Positions 1 to 7,969 of a stretch of 64,000 nt of DNA are shown piece after piece. Within the stretch, counting starts at the first letter, position 1, and every line of letters begins with the position of its first letter. This DNA is from Sneathiella chinensis (GTDB taxonomy: Bacteria; Pseudomonadota; Alphaproteobacteria; Sneathiellales; Sneathiellaceae), in the NCBI RefSeq assembly GCF_012720115.1, contig NZ_VNWN01000004.1, forward strand, positions 1 to 64,000, written 5' to 3'. The notes under the pieces were generated by a model. That model made no database searches. It was not told where the DNA came from and saw only the letters and a list, made by a program, of their open reading frames with translations. A program made the position numbers and the translations under genes.

Positions 1-13
1 ACCCCCGCAACCA
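1..13 (+). other. 3' end of tRNA-fMet and left attachment site of element A
   Basis: The window opens on CCCCCGCAACCA, the acceptor-stem 3' half plus encoded CCA of an initiator tRNA-Met gene whose body lies left of the window. The same 12 bases return at 8132 and 10514, so this is read as the left boundary of DNA integrated into the tRNA. The base before the repeat is A here but G at 8131 and 10513, so the T-stem of this copy is slightly different from the remnant at 8.1 kb. Confidence 0.75.
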
Positions 14-21
14 AGAATATC

Positions 22-54
22 AACGGCTTAGCGTGCAACCGCTAAGCCGTTTTT
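22..54 (+). terminator. Rho-independent terminator behind the tRNA
   Basis: An 11-bp perfect stem (AACGGCTTAGC at 22-32 with its complement at 41-51) is followed by a T run. It would end transcription of the tRNA gene and shield the element from read-through. Confidence 0.75.
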
Positions 55-60
55 GCGTTC

Positions 61-91
61 AGGGCTACCAAAGGGCTACCTTGAGGGCTAC
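61..91 (+). repeat. Three direct AGGGCTAC(C) repeats at the left end of element A
   Basis: AGGGCTACC occurs at 61-69 and 72-80, and AGGGCTAC at 84-91, so the copies are spaced 11 and 12 bases apart. The same word occurs twice at the other end of the element, at the integrase start codon (7960-7978). Repeats of this size near both ends of an integrase-bearing element are the usual form of arm-type integrase or excisionase binding sites. The role is inferred. Confidence 0.5.
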
Positions 92-445
92 AGGGGAACG
101 GGGGAACGTAGGCCGGAATAGTGATGGATGTCGTCATCTTGGGCTTTGAGAGAGCTACAAAATGAGGATTGTCACTAATGGTAATTATACTTTTTTGCTT
201 GATGCATTACTTCTAAGCGTTAGTAACGGTCTATAATCTGAAGCATTCATTGCGCAGTGGGGCGAAAATAATATCATCAAAACTTAGGCTTTTAGAACAA
301 AGTCGTTGCAGAAGAACTGCAATTTCTTTTTCTGTCAGAAAAGATAAAACTTTGTTTGCAAATATCCCTCAATATACCAACATCCTTTTTCAGGTATTTC
401 AACCTCCTGTATAATTGGAGACCAGTCTTTCGGAGTGTTCTTTAT
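92..445. other. Non-coding left-end region of element A
   Basis: AT-rich sequence between the arm-type repeats and the end of the first cargo gene. No reading frame with a convincing start, no RNA and no strong hairpin was seen. Confidence 0.5.
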
Positions 446-1531
446 CTACTTGCTCTTAAATTCGGAGCCAAGTTGTTTTGCTGTCCACTTGGCAATTGCC
501 AATTTCTCGCTAGGCATAGCTAGGTCGAATAATGTTTTTATCTGATTGACTAGCAATTCGCCTTTCATTGATGTATCGATATTGGCGATATCTTTTCTAA
601 TGTTTGTGAAGTCTTCTTCTAATGCATTGTAATCTAAAGTTTTCAAATGCCCTAATTGGTCGTTTATTTTATCATAAATATTTAACAACGTAGCACCAGT
701 TTCACTTAGTTTGTCTGCTGATTCGTGATAGAATCCAGATAATAAGGTGTTTCTGAGTCTACTTTTAAAGTATAAATATGGAATTGATTCATATAAATTA
801 TCTATATTTTTGTATTTATTATATATATTGTTTATTTCGTCAAATGATTTTGAATCATTTAAGCTGGTTATTACTTGATTTGAAATTGATTTTAGTACGT
901 AATTATAATTTTTTCTTTCAGAGTATATTTTTTTCAAATCCTCTGATTCAGAATACGCCGTATCATCCACATGCATTTTATCGGAAATTCTCTTTATGCT
1001 AGCTTGAAGTTCATTCCTAATTTTCTCAAAATCAGGTTCTTTCCCATCTAAGGGGACATCTCCAAGTTTTGTAATTCGACCATCATAATTCGCCTGCCAA
1101 AGGTCTATGAGCCCCCTAAGTCTTATGATTGATTGTCCTCCTAGCTCTTCATCTTTTGATGCAAAGTCATTATACGTCTTTCCTCCTATTTTTATTATTT
1201 TCAAAAGATAAGGGTCTTTGAATGCTTTTCGGTATTCCTCAGAACAAACAAATTCAACTAAGCTAATGCCAGTTGTTGACAAAATAAAATCATCAACTTC
1301 ATTTACAATCTGAGAAAACTCCGTATTAGATTTGCCTGATGATTGGCAATAGCAATCAATAAACCCGTACGTAAAAAGAAGAACCTTAATACGGAGCTCT
1401 TTATTTAACGATATAATTGGAATTGGCTGAAAAAAAGTTCCTGCAGAAGGTGAAAAATATAAAATCTCCAACAAGCCACGGATCACTTCACTATCCGCCT
1501 TTGGTTTTGATTTTTTGAAGAATGAAAACAT
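446..1531 (-). CDS. Hypothetical 361-residue cargo protein of element A
   Basis: I do not recognise this protein. It begins MFSFFKKSKPKAD, without a cleavable signal peptide. It is mostly charged and helical, with a hydrophobic patch near residues 48-60 (KVLLFTYGFIDCYC) and a heptad-like C-terminal half (roughly residues 170-330) that could form coiled coil. Its codons are strikingly AT-rich compared with the integrase and the chromosome, which points to recent transfer. It is the leftmost gene of element A, transcribed toward the tRNA, in the cargo position of satellite-like islands. A defence or host-interaction role is possible only from position. The gene call is secure from its length and base composition. 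Confidence 0.6.
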   Translation of the reverse strand: MFSFFKKSKPKADSEVIRGLLEILYFSPSAGTFFQPIPIISLNKELRIKVLLFTYGFIDCYCQSSGKSNTEFSQIVNEVDDFILSTTGISLVEFVCSEEYRKAFKDPYLLKIIKIGGKTYNDFASKDEELGGQSIIRLRGLIDLWQANYDGRITKLGDVPLDGKEPDFEKIRNELQASIKRISDKMHVDDTAYSESEDLKKIYSERKNYNYVLKSISNQVITSLNDSKSFDEINNIYNKYKNIDNLYESIPYLYFKSRLRNTLLSGFYHESADKLSETGATLLNIYDKINDQLGHLKTLDYNALEEDFTNIRKDIANIDTSMKGELLVNQIKTLFDLAMPSEKLAIAKWTAKQLGSEFKSK

Positions 1532-1729
1532 TTTGACACTCCCTCGAATAAGCAGTCTATGTTTACTGCTTAGAAGTGGTTCTGCTTTTTTGACTTGTTA
1601 GCAGGACCACCTCTTTGTGAAAGACACGGAGCACCTCTGCTAACCTGTCATCAATCGCCGACATTTTGTTTTTATCATATTATCAACGACGATTTCCGCT
1701 GCCAACCATCGACGGCTCATTAACCTTGT

Positions 1730-1942
1730 CTATCCTCGAACATAGAAATACTTCTTTTTGTTAGGCGAAGCAGGTAGCCATACTTCAGCGCGCAATTGCC
1801 CAATTTTTCCGCCCTCTACAAGGGGCTCGCCCCCACCACAAATACTTTCTGCGGCTTTCTGTTCATTCAGCGCTTCAATGTTGCGAGGAGCGGCTTTATC
1901 CCAGAGGCCACCTTCATAGCACTTTACTTTATAGCATGGCAT
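1730..1942 (-). CDS. Small hypothetical protein, 70 residues
   Basis: Unknown 70-residue soluble protein (MPCYKVKCYEGGLW...), rich in Gly, Lys and Tyr, with three cysteines (residues 3, 8 and 35). Its ATG overlaps the TAA of the 36-residue frame upstream in the order TAATG, so the two are probably translationally coupled and form a bicistronic cargo unit. No signal peptide or membrane segment is visible. No function is proposed. Confidence 0.5.
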   Translation of the reverse strand: MPCYKVKCYEGGLWDKAAPRNIEALNEQKAAESICGGGEPLVEGGKIGQLRAEVWLPASPNKKKYFYVRG

Positions 1943-2052
1943 TAGGCGTCCTCCACGTCCGAGCCTGAATCATATGATGAACTGGCCCCGTAAATCGCTG
2001 GCAATCCTGTCCAACCATTGGGGAATAGCTCAGTATATTTGCTGCGTTTCAT
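1942..2052 (-). CDS. 36-residue peptide gene coupled to the downstream gene
   Basis: A short frame begins MKRSKYTELFPNGW and ends in an acidic tail (SGSDVEDA). It has a good ribosome-binding site (ACGGAGG, seven bases before the ATG). Its stop codon overlaps the start of the next gene by one base. The ribosome-binding site and the coupling support a real gene. It may be a leader peptide or a small partner of the 70-residue product. Function unknown. Confidence 0.45.
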   Translation of the reverse strand: MKRSKYTELFPNGWTGLPAIYGASSSYDSGSDVEDA

Positions 2053-2119
2053 GAGTGCCTCCGTAAAAAAGAACGAAAACACCAACTTCAAACCGGACCT
2101 AGATTCAGGGTGGTAGCAA

Positions 2120-2501
2120 TCAATCAGGGTTTGACGAATTTTTTGGTAAGCGCTTACTCTTGTGACAAATCAAAAAAGCTATCGTACCGGAAGCGGCAAT
2201 AGAAGTAGTTGTTATTATGCTACCAACTAATGGGTTCGTAATTTGTCCAGTAAAAATCATTACCCACTCAAGCGCCCATACAGAACCTCCAAAAACTGGC
2301 CCTAGAAAAACGGCAACGATACGTCTGGAAGTTTGTGTTCGATACCATATAGCTATTTGAGAAGGAACAAACAGTGCCAAAATTAGTGATTTGGCAATAT
2401 AAGTTCTGTGGAACACTACTTGCGACAACGGAATCCCAACAAATCCCGAAACAATAAGTGCAATTACACGGTAATCCCCCCATTTTTATTGCGGTTGGCA
2501 T
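2120..2501 (-). pseudogene. Small membrane protein with a frameshift in a G6 tract
   Basis: A good start exists at 2501 (GAGG, then ATG, protein MPTAIKMG...). That frame goes wrong at a run of six G (C run 2476-2481 on the plus strand). Removing one G joins it to the downstream frame, giving about 127 residues with three or four hydrophobic segments (for example VIALIVSGFVGIPL, LVGSIITTTSIAASG). The downstream frame alone has only a TTG start at 2428, in the middle of a hydrophobic stretch, and no ribosome-binding site. Either this is a decayed gene, a phase-variable or slippage-controlled gene, or a sequencing error in the homopolymer. The family is not recognised. Confidence 0.55.
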
Positions 2502-2646
2502 TTATCAACCCTCGCAGCAGCTAAAAAACTGATCTTACCCGTTTACGGTAATTTAGGGTGACGGAATGCATATTCCAGTTTTACGCGCTATTTTGAATAA
2601 TTAGTGGAAAAGAGTTTCCGCAATTTTTAAGAATCCGGAGGACAGG

Positions 2647-3273
2647 ATGAAAGCGGTCATCATAGCGTGCCTTTGTAGCTTAATCTGTGTCACAGCTTCG
2701 GCTGCGACCATGACATTCACGGGAGGCTCTTTAAGTGCAGGAGGGGAAATCTATTCAGAGGATGGAATAACAGTAACATCAGTTAGTGGGTTGCCTTTTT
2801 TTGGCTTTGATAACGGTGATCTCGGTATTTATGCGAACGGAACGACAGCCTATGCAGGTGATGTAAGTTTCTCAATGGCAAAAAGGTTTAATGTTCTTGG
2901 GTTTGATATTGATCCGTTTGTACGGGCAAGCTGCCTCGGGGTGTGCGATGCGCTGATATATGAGACTGTTAGTATTACTGGCTATCGTGATGGCTCTATT
3001 GTTGCCTCAAGTGAGATTACGGGTTTTGGTGACTATGTAAGTTTTCACCCCGGTGTAGGTTTTATGAACTTGGATTTTCTAATAATAGGTTTGAATAGGG
3101 TGCCTATTTCTTGTCCGGTTCCTTGTGTGCAGGCGAATTTGGATAATGTGCGCTTATCTGTTATCCCTTTACCTGCTGCTGTCCCGTTGTTTGGTACAGG
3201 AATATTCCTGTTGGGCTGGTTTGTCCATTGGTGGGGAAGGAGAAGAGGTAGAGATGAAAAAGAGATCCTCTAG
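2647..3273 (+). CDS. Secreted surface protein with VPLPA-CTERM sorting tail
   Basis: The 208-residue protein has a clear Sec signal peptide (MKAVIIACLCSLICVTASAA) and a beta-rich Gly/Ser/Thr body. The C-terminal tail has the tripartite PEP-CTERM-type layout: the motif IPLPAAVPL near residue 174, a hydrophobic helix (FGTGIFLLGWFVHWW) and a basic cluster (GRRRGR). This is the VPLPA variant of exosortase sorting signals. The ribosome-binding site is strong (CCGGAGGACAGG). It is the only gene of element A transcribed rightward, and it is AT-richer than the core. Exosortase substrates are usually processed at the inner membrane and released into the exopolymer matrix. No exosortase gene is in the window. 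Confidence 0.75.
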   Translation: MKAVIIACLCSLICVTASAATMTFTGGSLSAGGEIYSEDGITVTSVSGLPFFGFDNGDLGIYANGTTAYAGDVSFSMAKRFNVLGFDIDPFVRASCLGVCDALIYETVSITGYRDGSIVASSEITGFGDYVSFHPGVGFMNLDFLIIGLNRVPISCPVPCVQANLDNVRLSVIPLPAAVPLFGTGIFLLGWFVHWWGRRRGRDEKEIL

Positions 3274-3349
3274 TGAAGTGACCTACCCAGATTTTGTTGT
3301 CGAGTTAGATAGCTGATGAATAATCGTAATGGATAAAAAGGGCCTACTG

Positions 3350-3628
3350 ATGATCAGAGAGTGCTTGATAGAGCCTGCATCCGTGAAAGATATTTCAATT
3401 TTTCCATGGCGGTTATTCCAGTGGGGGGTGAATTATTTTTTGCAGGATACCCTTGAAGTAATCTGAACGGGGATTGATATTTACTCTGTTGAGTTTGAGG
3501 GAGAACGGAGTAGTCTGTCCGCCTCTGTGCTTAAGGTTTTCCATGATATGGGCTATGACTGGAAAGCCATGCCGGGGAGGGCCTTTTGGCAATTTGACGG
3601 AGAAACGCTGGATGAGAGGCGTCAATAG
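3350..3628 (+). pseudogene. Short gene interrupted by an in-frame TGA
   Basis: A frame starting at 3350 (MIRECLIEPASVKD) runs 38 codons to a TGA at 3464-3466. It continues in the same frame for another 53 sense codons (TGIDIYSVEFEGERS... to DGETLDERRQ) to a TAG at 3626. Both halves have protein-like composition and AAAGGG lies ahead of the ATG. This suggests a 92-residue gene broken by one nonsense mutation. Stop-codon read-through is a less likely alternative. The family is not recognised. Confidence 0.4.
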
Positions 3629-3710
3629 ATGGACGCGGGTGAGTAGGAGCTGAACAGAGGGCGGCGTTTGGAAAAGATGGTAGTTCGTAAGGGAATTGAG
3701 TTGTGAGGGG

Positions 3711-3754
3711 CCGTTTCACCGTTTCGGGGCCTAGCCCCCGAAACGGTGAAACGG
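3711..3754. repeat. Perfect 19-bp inverted repeat downstream of the helicase gene
   Basis: The arms are CCGTTTCACCGTTTCGGGG (3711-3729) and its exact complement (3736-3754), with a six-base loop. No T run follows on either side, so a simple terminator is unlikely. It lies beside the element's replication genes, where satellite elements often place their origin, and within 60 bases of TACGTA-rich repeats. An origin or single-strand initiation structure is inferred. Confidence 0.6.
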
Positions 3755-3810
3755 TGCGTATGGAAGGCCCGGCCCTGCTGAAACCTGCCTTTGAACCTTA
3801 CCTTTCCATG

Positions 3811-4045
3811 TCGTACGTACATACGAACATCCGGTTTCTCGTACGTATGTAGGGGGCTTGTTATAGCAGCCCCTCGGCTTGCGCCTTTTGCTTCATACGA
3901 GTGATGGTGGGTTTCGATACGTTTAGCTCCTCGGCTATTTCCCCGTACGGTAGGTTCTCTTTCAAAAGCTCAATGCACCTTACGTAGGTGGGATCACCCG
4001 CCGCGTACGTCCAAACGAGGGAGCCCTCTTCGTTACGTAACGTAG
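3811..4045. repeat. Cluster of CGTACGTA/TACGTA words
   Basis: CGTACGTA occurs at 3812-3819 and 3840-3847, each within a longer TCGTACGTA-x-x-TA word. Further TACG/ACGTA words follow inside the end of the helicase gene (about 3946, 3980, 4004 and 4032). The density is far above the rest of the window. Together with the adjacent palindrome this resembles an iteron field. The function is inferred only. Confidence 0.35.
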
Positions 4046-5393
4046 CTTCCATATCTCTTGTGTCCTTGGCTTCCAGATGCCGTGCCTTCGTATACCTGAC
4101 GAGCATCCGGGTGGCGTCCTCCCCGGCCAGATAGTCATCGGGCCGTTTTAGCTGGATCACAATGTCCATGACATCCTCTTTCTTGTGACTGCCCCGCTGC
4201 TTGCCTTCCTTGTTGGCATGATGAACAAACACAATGGCAATGCCACGTTTTCGAAGCTGGACAGCCCATTCCTGCACCGGGGCCCAGCTATCCCCCTCAT
4301 TCTCGTTACCAGTCCGTACGAAGGTCGAGATGTTGTCGATAAACACCACCCGGGGATTGACCAGGGCAATCAGTTGGTCGATTGCCTGCCGTCCCGTATC
4401 GAGACCGATATCCGGCGTGCCGCTATCCTGATCCTGAATGTCCGGGGTATAGATATGGAGGGGAGCCTTCGTGTCATCTCCATTCGAAAGTGCCCTGAAC
4501 CGCTCCTGCATGGCCGTGGCCTGCATCTCCCCATCCAGATAGAGGACAGGGGCCGGGGCAGGGGCCTCAAAGCTTAGGAAGGTGCCTCCATTGGCCACGG
4601 CAAGGGCCGCTGACAGGCAGAAGAAGGTTTTGCCAATCCCACGGTCGGCAAACACCATATTGATCGATCCCTCGGCCAGCCATGGCCCAAGCAGCAGTTT
4701 CCTCTCGGGGAGCTTGAGCTGCCTGAAGTCATTGGCGGCAATCAGCCGGTGTTTGTTCGGCGTGACAATGAATTTCCAGTGAGCCGGAACGGGCTCCCTG
4801 TTCTGCTCAATATAGCTGTTGAGATGGCTCCGGACTTGGTATCGATCTGGATGATCGGCTAGATCATCCAGTTCGTTCCAGTCGGCAAGCTCAGGCAGGG
4901 AATTGAGGTAATCGCAAATATCCGCTTTGTCCCGAAGCGGGAAGCGAAGCACATATAGTGCTACGGAGTCCACCAAAGGCCGGAGGGCTTCATAGACCTT
5001 CCGGGCATACTGATCCCCGGCCTCATCGGTATCGGGGAGAATGTATATCTCACTCATGCCGTTGAGGATCGACCAGTCAGCAAGCTGGACCTGATTGCTG
5101 CCCCCCAAGCTGGTCACGGCCTGATAGCCCAGCCCGTGCAAGGCCGCACTACATTTCTCCCCCTCAGGGATAAAGACCGGTGCAAACTGGTCTGACAGGG
5201 TTTCAACCCCGAATAACCGGTTGCATCCGGGAAGATCGCTGGGAATGCCCGGTTTTCCGTCCGGTCTAAAGTAAGGGATAATCTGCTTTTTAACCGGATC
5301 AATCTGTTTGCTTCCGGTTTCGTCCAGTCGAATAACATGGCCGATACTGGTTCCATCTGGTTTGCGATATATCCACCGCTTCACTTCCGTCAT
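3861..5393 (-). CDS. TOPRIM domain plus RecA-fold replicative helicase of element A
   Basis: The 510-residue protein probably unwinds DNA for element replication. Residues 70-130 form a TOPRIM fold with EGEK (77-80) and DTDEAG (121-126). Residues 230-420 form a RepA/AAA_25-type ATPase with Walker A (RGIGKT, about 251-256), LYLDGEM (284-290), Walker B (VVFIDN, 349-354) and a VFVHHANKEGKQRGS sensor region. The C-terminal 40 residues look like a helix-turn-helix (EIAEELNVSKPTITRMK). The start at 5393 overlaps the TGA of the CHC2 gene (ATGA), so it is preferred over a longer upstream frame. In one-piece satellite primases these domains are fused to the zinc finger; here they are split in two. Confidence 0.85.
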   Translation of the reverse strand: MTEVKRWIYRKPDGTSIGHVIRLDETGSKQIDPVKKQIIPYFRPDGKPGIPSDLPGCNRLFGVETLSDQFAPVFIPEGEKCSAALHGLGYQAVTSLGGSNQVQLADWSILNGMSEIYILPDTDEAGDQYARKVYEALRPLVDSVALYVLRFPLRDKADICDYLNSLPELADWNELDDLADHPDRYQVRSHLNSYIEQNREPVPAHWKFIVTPNKHRLIAANDFRQLKLPERKLLLGPWLAEGSINMVFADRGIGKTFFCLSAALAVANGGTFLSFEAPAPAPVLYLDGEMQATAMQERFRALSNGDDTKAPLHIYTPDIQDQDSGTPDIGLDTGRQAIDQLIALVNPRVVFIDNISTFVRTGNENEGDSWAPVQEWAVQLRKRGIAIVFVHHANKEGKQRGSHKKEDVMDIVIQLKRPDDYLAGEDATRMLVRYTKARHLEAKDTRDMEATLRNEEGSLVWTYAAGDPTYVRCIELLKENLPYGEIAEELNVSKPTITRMKQKAQAEGLL

Positions 5394-5683
5394 GGATAGA
5401 CCTCCTGCAAATGCCGCAGGGCTTGCCTGAAAGAAAGCTGGCTGGCCTGCATATGAAAGGACAGGATATCGCCGCCTTGTGCCCCGCAAGCGAAGCACTT
5501 AAACGCCCCGCTTTCCCGGTTCACGACAAACGAGCCGGGTTTCCGGTCGGGGTGGAACGGGCAAAGCCCGTTCCAGTGATACCAGTTGTGGCCCGTATGG
5601 CGGCCAAAATGGCCTTTCAGGTGCCGGCTGTAATAATGGTCCGGTGATATCCGGTTTTTTATTTCTGTCGCTGTGACCGTCAT
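5390..5683 (-). CDS. CHC2 zinc-finger primase-type protein
   Basis: The 97-residue protein matches the N-terminal zinc-binding module of DnaG-type primases: Cys41, His44, Cys63 and Cys66 in CPFHPDRKPGSF...FKCFACGAQGGD. It lacks the catalytic RNA-polymerase part. The TOPRIM and helicase parts are encoded by the next gene, with which it shares an ATGA overlap. Its own ATG overlaps the stop of the AlpA-like gene (TGATG). The two proteins presumably act together to start DNA replication of the excised element. Confidence 0.8.
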   Translation of the reverse strand: MTVTATEIKNRISPDHYYSRHLKGHFGRHTGHNWYHWNGLCPFHPDRKPGSFVVNRESGAFKCFACGAQGGDILSFHMQASQLSFRQALRHLQEVYP

Positions 5684-5871
5684 CAGGAAGCCTCCCCGTT
5701 CAGGCGGGAGAGGATGAAGGCATGGACGTCCTGCTCCCTGTAGCGCACCAGCCGCCCGGATTTGACATAAGGCAGGTCATAGCGTTTCGTCGCCCGCCAG
5801 ACGGCCAGCGTACCCGTGGTGACGCCAAGGATGTTGGAGACTTCGCCCGCAGTCAGAAGATTTATGCTCAT
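5683..5871 (-). CDS. AlpA/excisionase-type DNA-binding protein
   Basis: The 62-residue protein is a single winged helix-turn-helix of the AlpA/HTH_17 type (LLTAGEVSNILGVTTGTLAV, then KSGRLVRYREQDVHAFI). Family members activate integrase or act as excisionases in P4-like satellites. It heads a three-gene overlapping operon with the CHC2 and helicase genes, so element excision and replication would be co-controlled. The region upstream to 5996 is AT-rich and holds the promoter. Confidence 0.8.
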   Translation of the reverse strand: MSINLLTAGEVSNILGVTTGTLAVWRATKRYDLPYVKSGRLVRYREQDVHAFILSRLNGEAS

Positions 5872-5995
5872 TTATTGGTTCCAGAATAATCAAACACACC
5901 GAACACAACGCCCGGTGCTTCTGGATTATTAAAAAGCAATTTTCTTTAACGGTTTTTAGGTTGAAAAAAGTGGTGAAAAAATCACCCTTAAAAAT

Positions 5996-6649
5996 TCACC
6001 TAAATTGAAGGAGGATATGCGGGGGAGCTGTTTGATACGTGTCTGCCGCAGTTTTTATGAGGGTTAGCAGGTCTTCCGGTATGTAAATAGTGATGCGGCC
6101 ATAGTTAGTTTTCCCGTTACAGGCATTCAGGAATTCCCTTAAGCATTGTCCAAAATGGCCATCCCTGTATTTGGTGATCCGGATTTGCTTTCTTGCCAGT
6201 TCTCTAGCTAATTCCGTGGCAATCTCCTGCCGCGTATCAGTGAAAGTCTGTCTGTTGGATTTCTTTCTTGCGCTCAGCTTTTCTTTTGCAAATTCGCCGC
6301 CCTCAATCAGGAGATTGATATGTTCCAAAATATCCACAAGCTGCGGGCCGTCTTGGGGAAAGGCGGTTTGAAAAGCATCAATCATTGTATAGCCAGATGT
6401 TTCAACAATTAGCTTGTGCAGTTTCTCAGCATATTTTTGGACCCTTTCAATATCGCTCCGGATTTTTTTGTTGTCGGGTATGCTTTGCTCAACGAAATAT
6501 TTTTTTCGGAGTATTCCGATAAGGTTGTTGATTGTATCTGCAGATTTTTCATCAAACTCCACCCCTGTGATCGTTTCAAATTTAGCAACGAGTTCCTGCA
6601 ACTTATTTTCAGAAAGCTCCAGTGGCTTCCTTTGATCTCGCATATACAT
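5996..6649 (-). CDS. Hypothetical 217-residue protein of element A
   Basis: I do not recognise this protein. It is helical and charged, with likely coiled-coil stretches (about residues 55-85 and 115-155). A C-terminal segment (YGRITIYIPEDLLTLIKTA, near 183-201) resembles ribbon-helix-helix or small regulatory domains. It has no signal peptide or membrane span. It lies between the integrase and the AlpA-type gene, 12 bases after the integrase stop and in the same direction, so it may be co-transcribed with the integrase. Alternative ATGs at codons 1 and 3 cannot be separated. Confidence 0.6.
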   Translation of the reverse strand: MYMRDQRKPLELSENKLQELVAKFETITGVEFDEKSADTINNLIGILRKKYFVEQSIPDNKKIRSDIERVQKYAEKLHKLIVETSGYTMIDAFQTAFPQDGPQLVDILEHINLLIEGGEFAKEKLSARKKSNRQTFTDTRQEIATELARELARKQIRITKYRDGHFGQCLREFLNACNGKTNYGRITIYIPEDLLTLIKTAADTYQTAPPHILLQFR

Positions 6650-6661
6650 CTTGTGTCTTTC

Positions 6662-7969
6662 TTATTTTTTGAATTGCAGCATGGCTTCGGTGGCCTTGTC
6701 GATAGAGGCCCGAACCGGGTCATTGTGGAGCCTTGCATAGACACGGGTGGCCTGACTGGACTTGTGGCCTAGGGACTTGCCGATAATCGCCTCGCTGGCC
6801 CCGGTAATCGCCTGATAGCTGCCAAAGGTGCGGCGGATATCATGGATACGGATATCCATCAGTCCGGTCGGTAACCGAATATCCTTGTCCTTGGCGGCCT
6901 GTTCAATGGCCTTGAATACCTGTCCGATATCCTCATCGGGATCGCGCCCTTCCTGCACCTTGCTAATCAGGGGAAGCAGGATGTCATCCTGTTTCCAGAG
7001 GGCAAGGGTGGCTCGTTGGCGAATGCGTGTCCAAGCCTTCTTGGGATCATTCAGATGCCCCGCCTTGCTCTTGTCGCTGGGAAACACCCATGGGGAGCCC
7101 TGAGAAGCCTTCAGGCGGCTTTCCAAGAGCTGCTCGGCTGGAATGGAGAGCGGAACGATGACAGGGTCCCCGTTCTTGGTTTCCGGGATGCGCCATGTCC
7201 TGTTATGCCAGTCTATCTGCTCCCACCGCATTTGCAGCACATTGGTTTTTCTGGCCCCGGTATAGAGGGACACATAAAGATAGTCCCGCGCCACCTCGTT
7301 CAGTTCCTCATCCAAGGCGGCAAAGAGCAGGGGCAGTTCATTGGGCTGGGCATAGCGGTCCCGCGCTTCTTCCCGGAACTTCTTGATCCCGTTGGTCGGG
7401 TTGTCGCCGTTCCATCCCCATTCGATGGCCTTGTTATACATGGAGCGAATGCGCTCCAATATCCGGTTGGCCTGATAAAGCCCGTTCCTCTCCTTGGTCT
7501 TGAGATGCAGGGTCTTGATGTCATACTTGCTGATGCTGGAGATTTTACGGTTGAACCAGTGGGACAGGAACTTGTTGATTTCCCGCTCATCATAGCGCCA
7601 GCTTTTCTTCTCAACCTTGCTGTAGCGGTCCATATAGAGATCAAACAACTCCTTGAGGGTGATTTCCTTGCGAAGGCGGTTTTTCTCGACGTTGGGGTTA
7701 GTGCCGCTGGCAAGCTCGCCCTTGGCCTGTGTGGCGGCGTTACGGGCCTTCTCAATGGTCATGTCGGGGAACTTGCCCAAGGTTACCCGGATCGGCCGCC
7801 CCTGAAGCTTCTGATAGAGCTGGAAGCTTTTCAGGCCGCTCGGCATGACCCGGATAATCAGGCCGGGCACCCGGCTATCCTTGAAGGAATACCGCTTGCC
7901 TTCCGGTGGCAGGGGAAGGGCGGTGAGCGCCGCCTTGGTAAAATTGATTTTCTCGTTGGGGGCTACCAT
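6662..7969 (-). CDS. int: Tyrosine recombinase integrase of element A
   Basis: The 435-residue site-specific recombinase belongs to the P4/DUF4102 class. The N-terminal arm-binding domain covers residues 8-95, the core-binding domain about 105-205, and the catalytic domain 210-420. Catalytic residues are visible: Arg240 (TGARKTN), Lys265 (ETKNG), His376-x-x-Arg379 (IHDIRR), His402 (LGHKSS) and nucleophile Tyr411 (RVYARL). It is full length. It lies 125 bases from the tRNA remnant at 8.1 kb, reading away from it, the normal position of an integrase next to its attachment site. Its start codon sits inside GGGCTACC repeats, so integrase binding there could repress its own gene. Confidence 0.95.
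   Translation of the reverse strand: MVAPNEKINFTKAALTALPLPPEGKRYSFKDSRVPGLIIRVMPSGLKSFQLYQKLQGRPIRVTLGKFPDMTIEKARNAATQAKGELASGTNPNVEKNRLRKEITLKELFDLYMDRYSKVEKKSWRYDEREINKFLSHWFNRKISSISKYDIKTLHLKTKERNGLYQANRILERIRSMYNKAIEWGWNGDNPTNGIKKFREEARDRYAQPNELPLLFAALDEELNEVARDYLYVSLYTGARKTNVLQMRWEQIDWHNRTWRIPETKNGDPVIVPLSIPAEQLLESRLKASQGSPWVFPSDKSKAGHLNDPKKAWTRIRQRATLALWKQDDILLPLISKVQEGRDPDEDIGQVFKAIEQAAKDKDIRLPTGLMDIRIHDIRRTFGSYQAITGASEAIIGKSLGHKSSQATRVYARLHNDPVRASIDKATEAMLQFKK

Noticed and set aside
1563-1664. 33-codon frame on the minus strand with charged helical composition.
   Set aside because: No ribosome-binding site and composition like the surrounding non-coding DNA; it overlaps a weak 8-bp inverted repeat (1597-1604 with 1637-1644).
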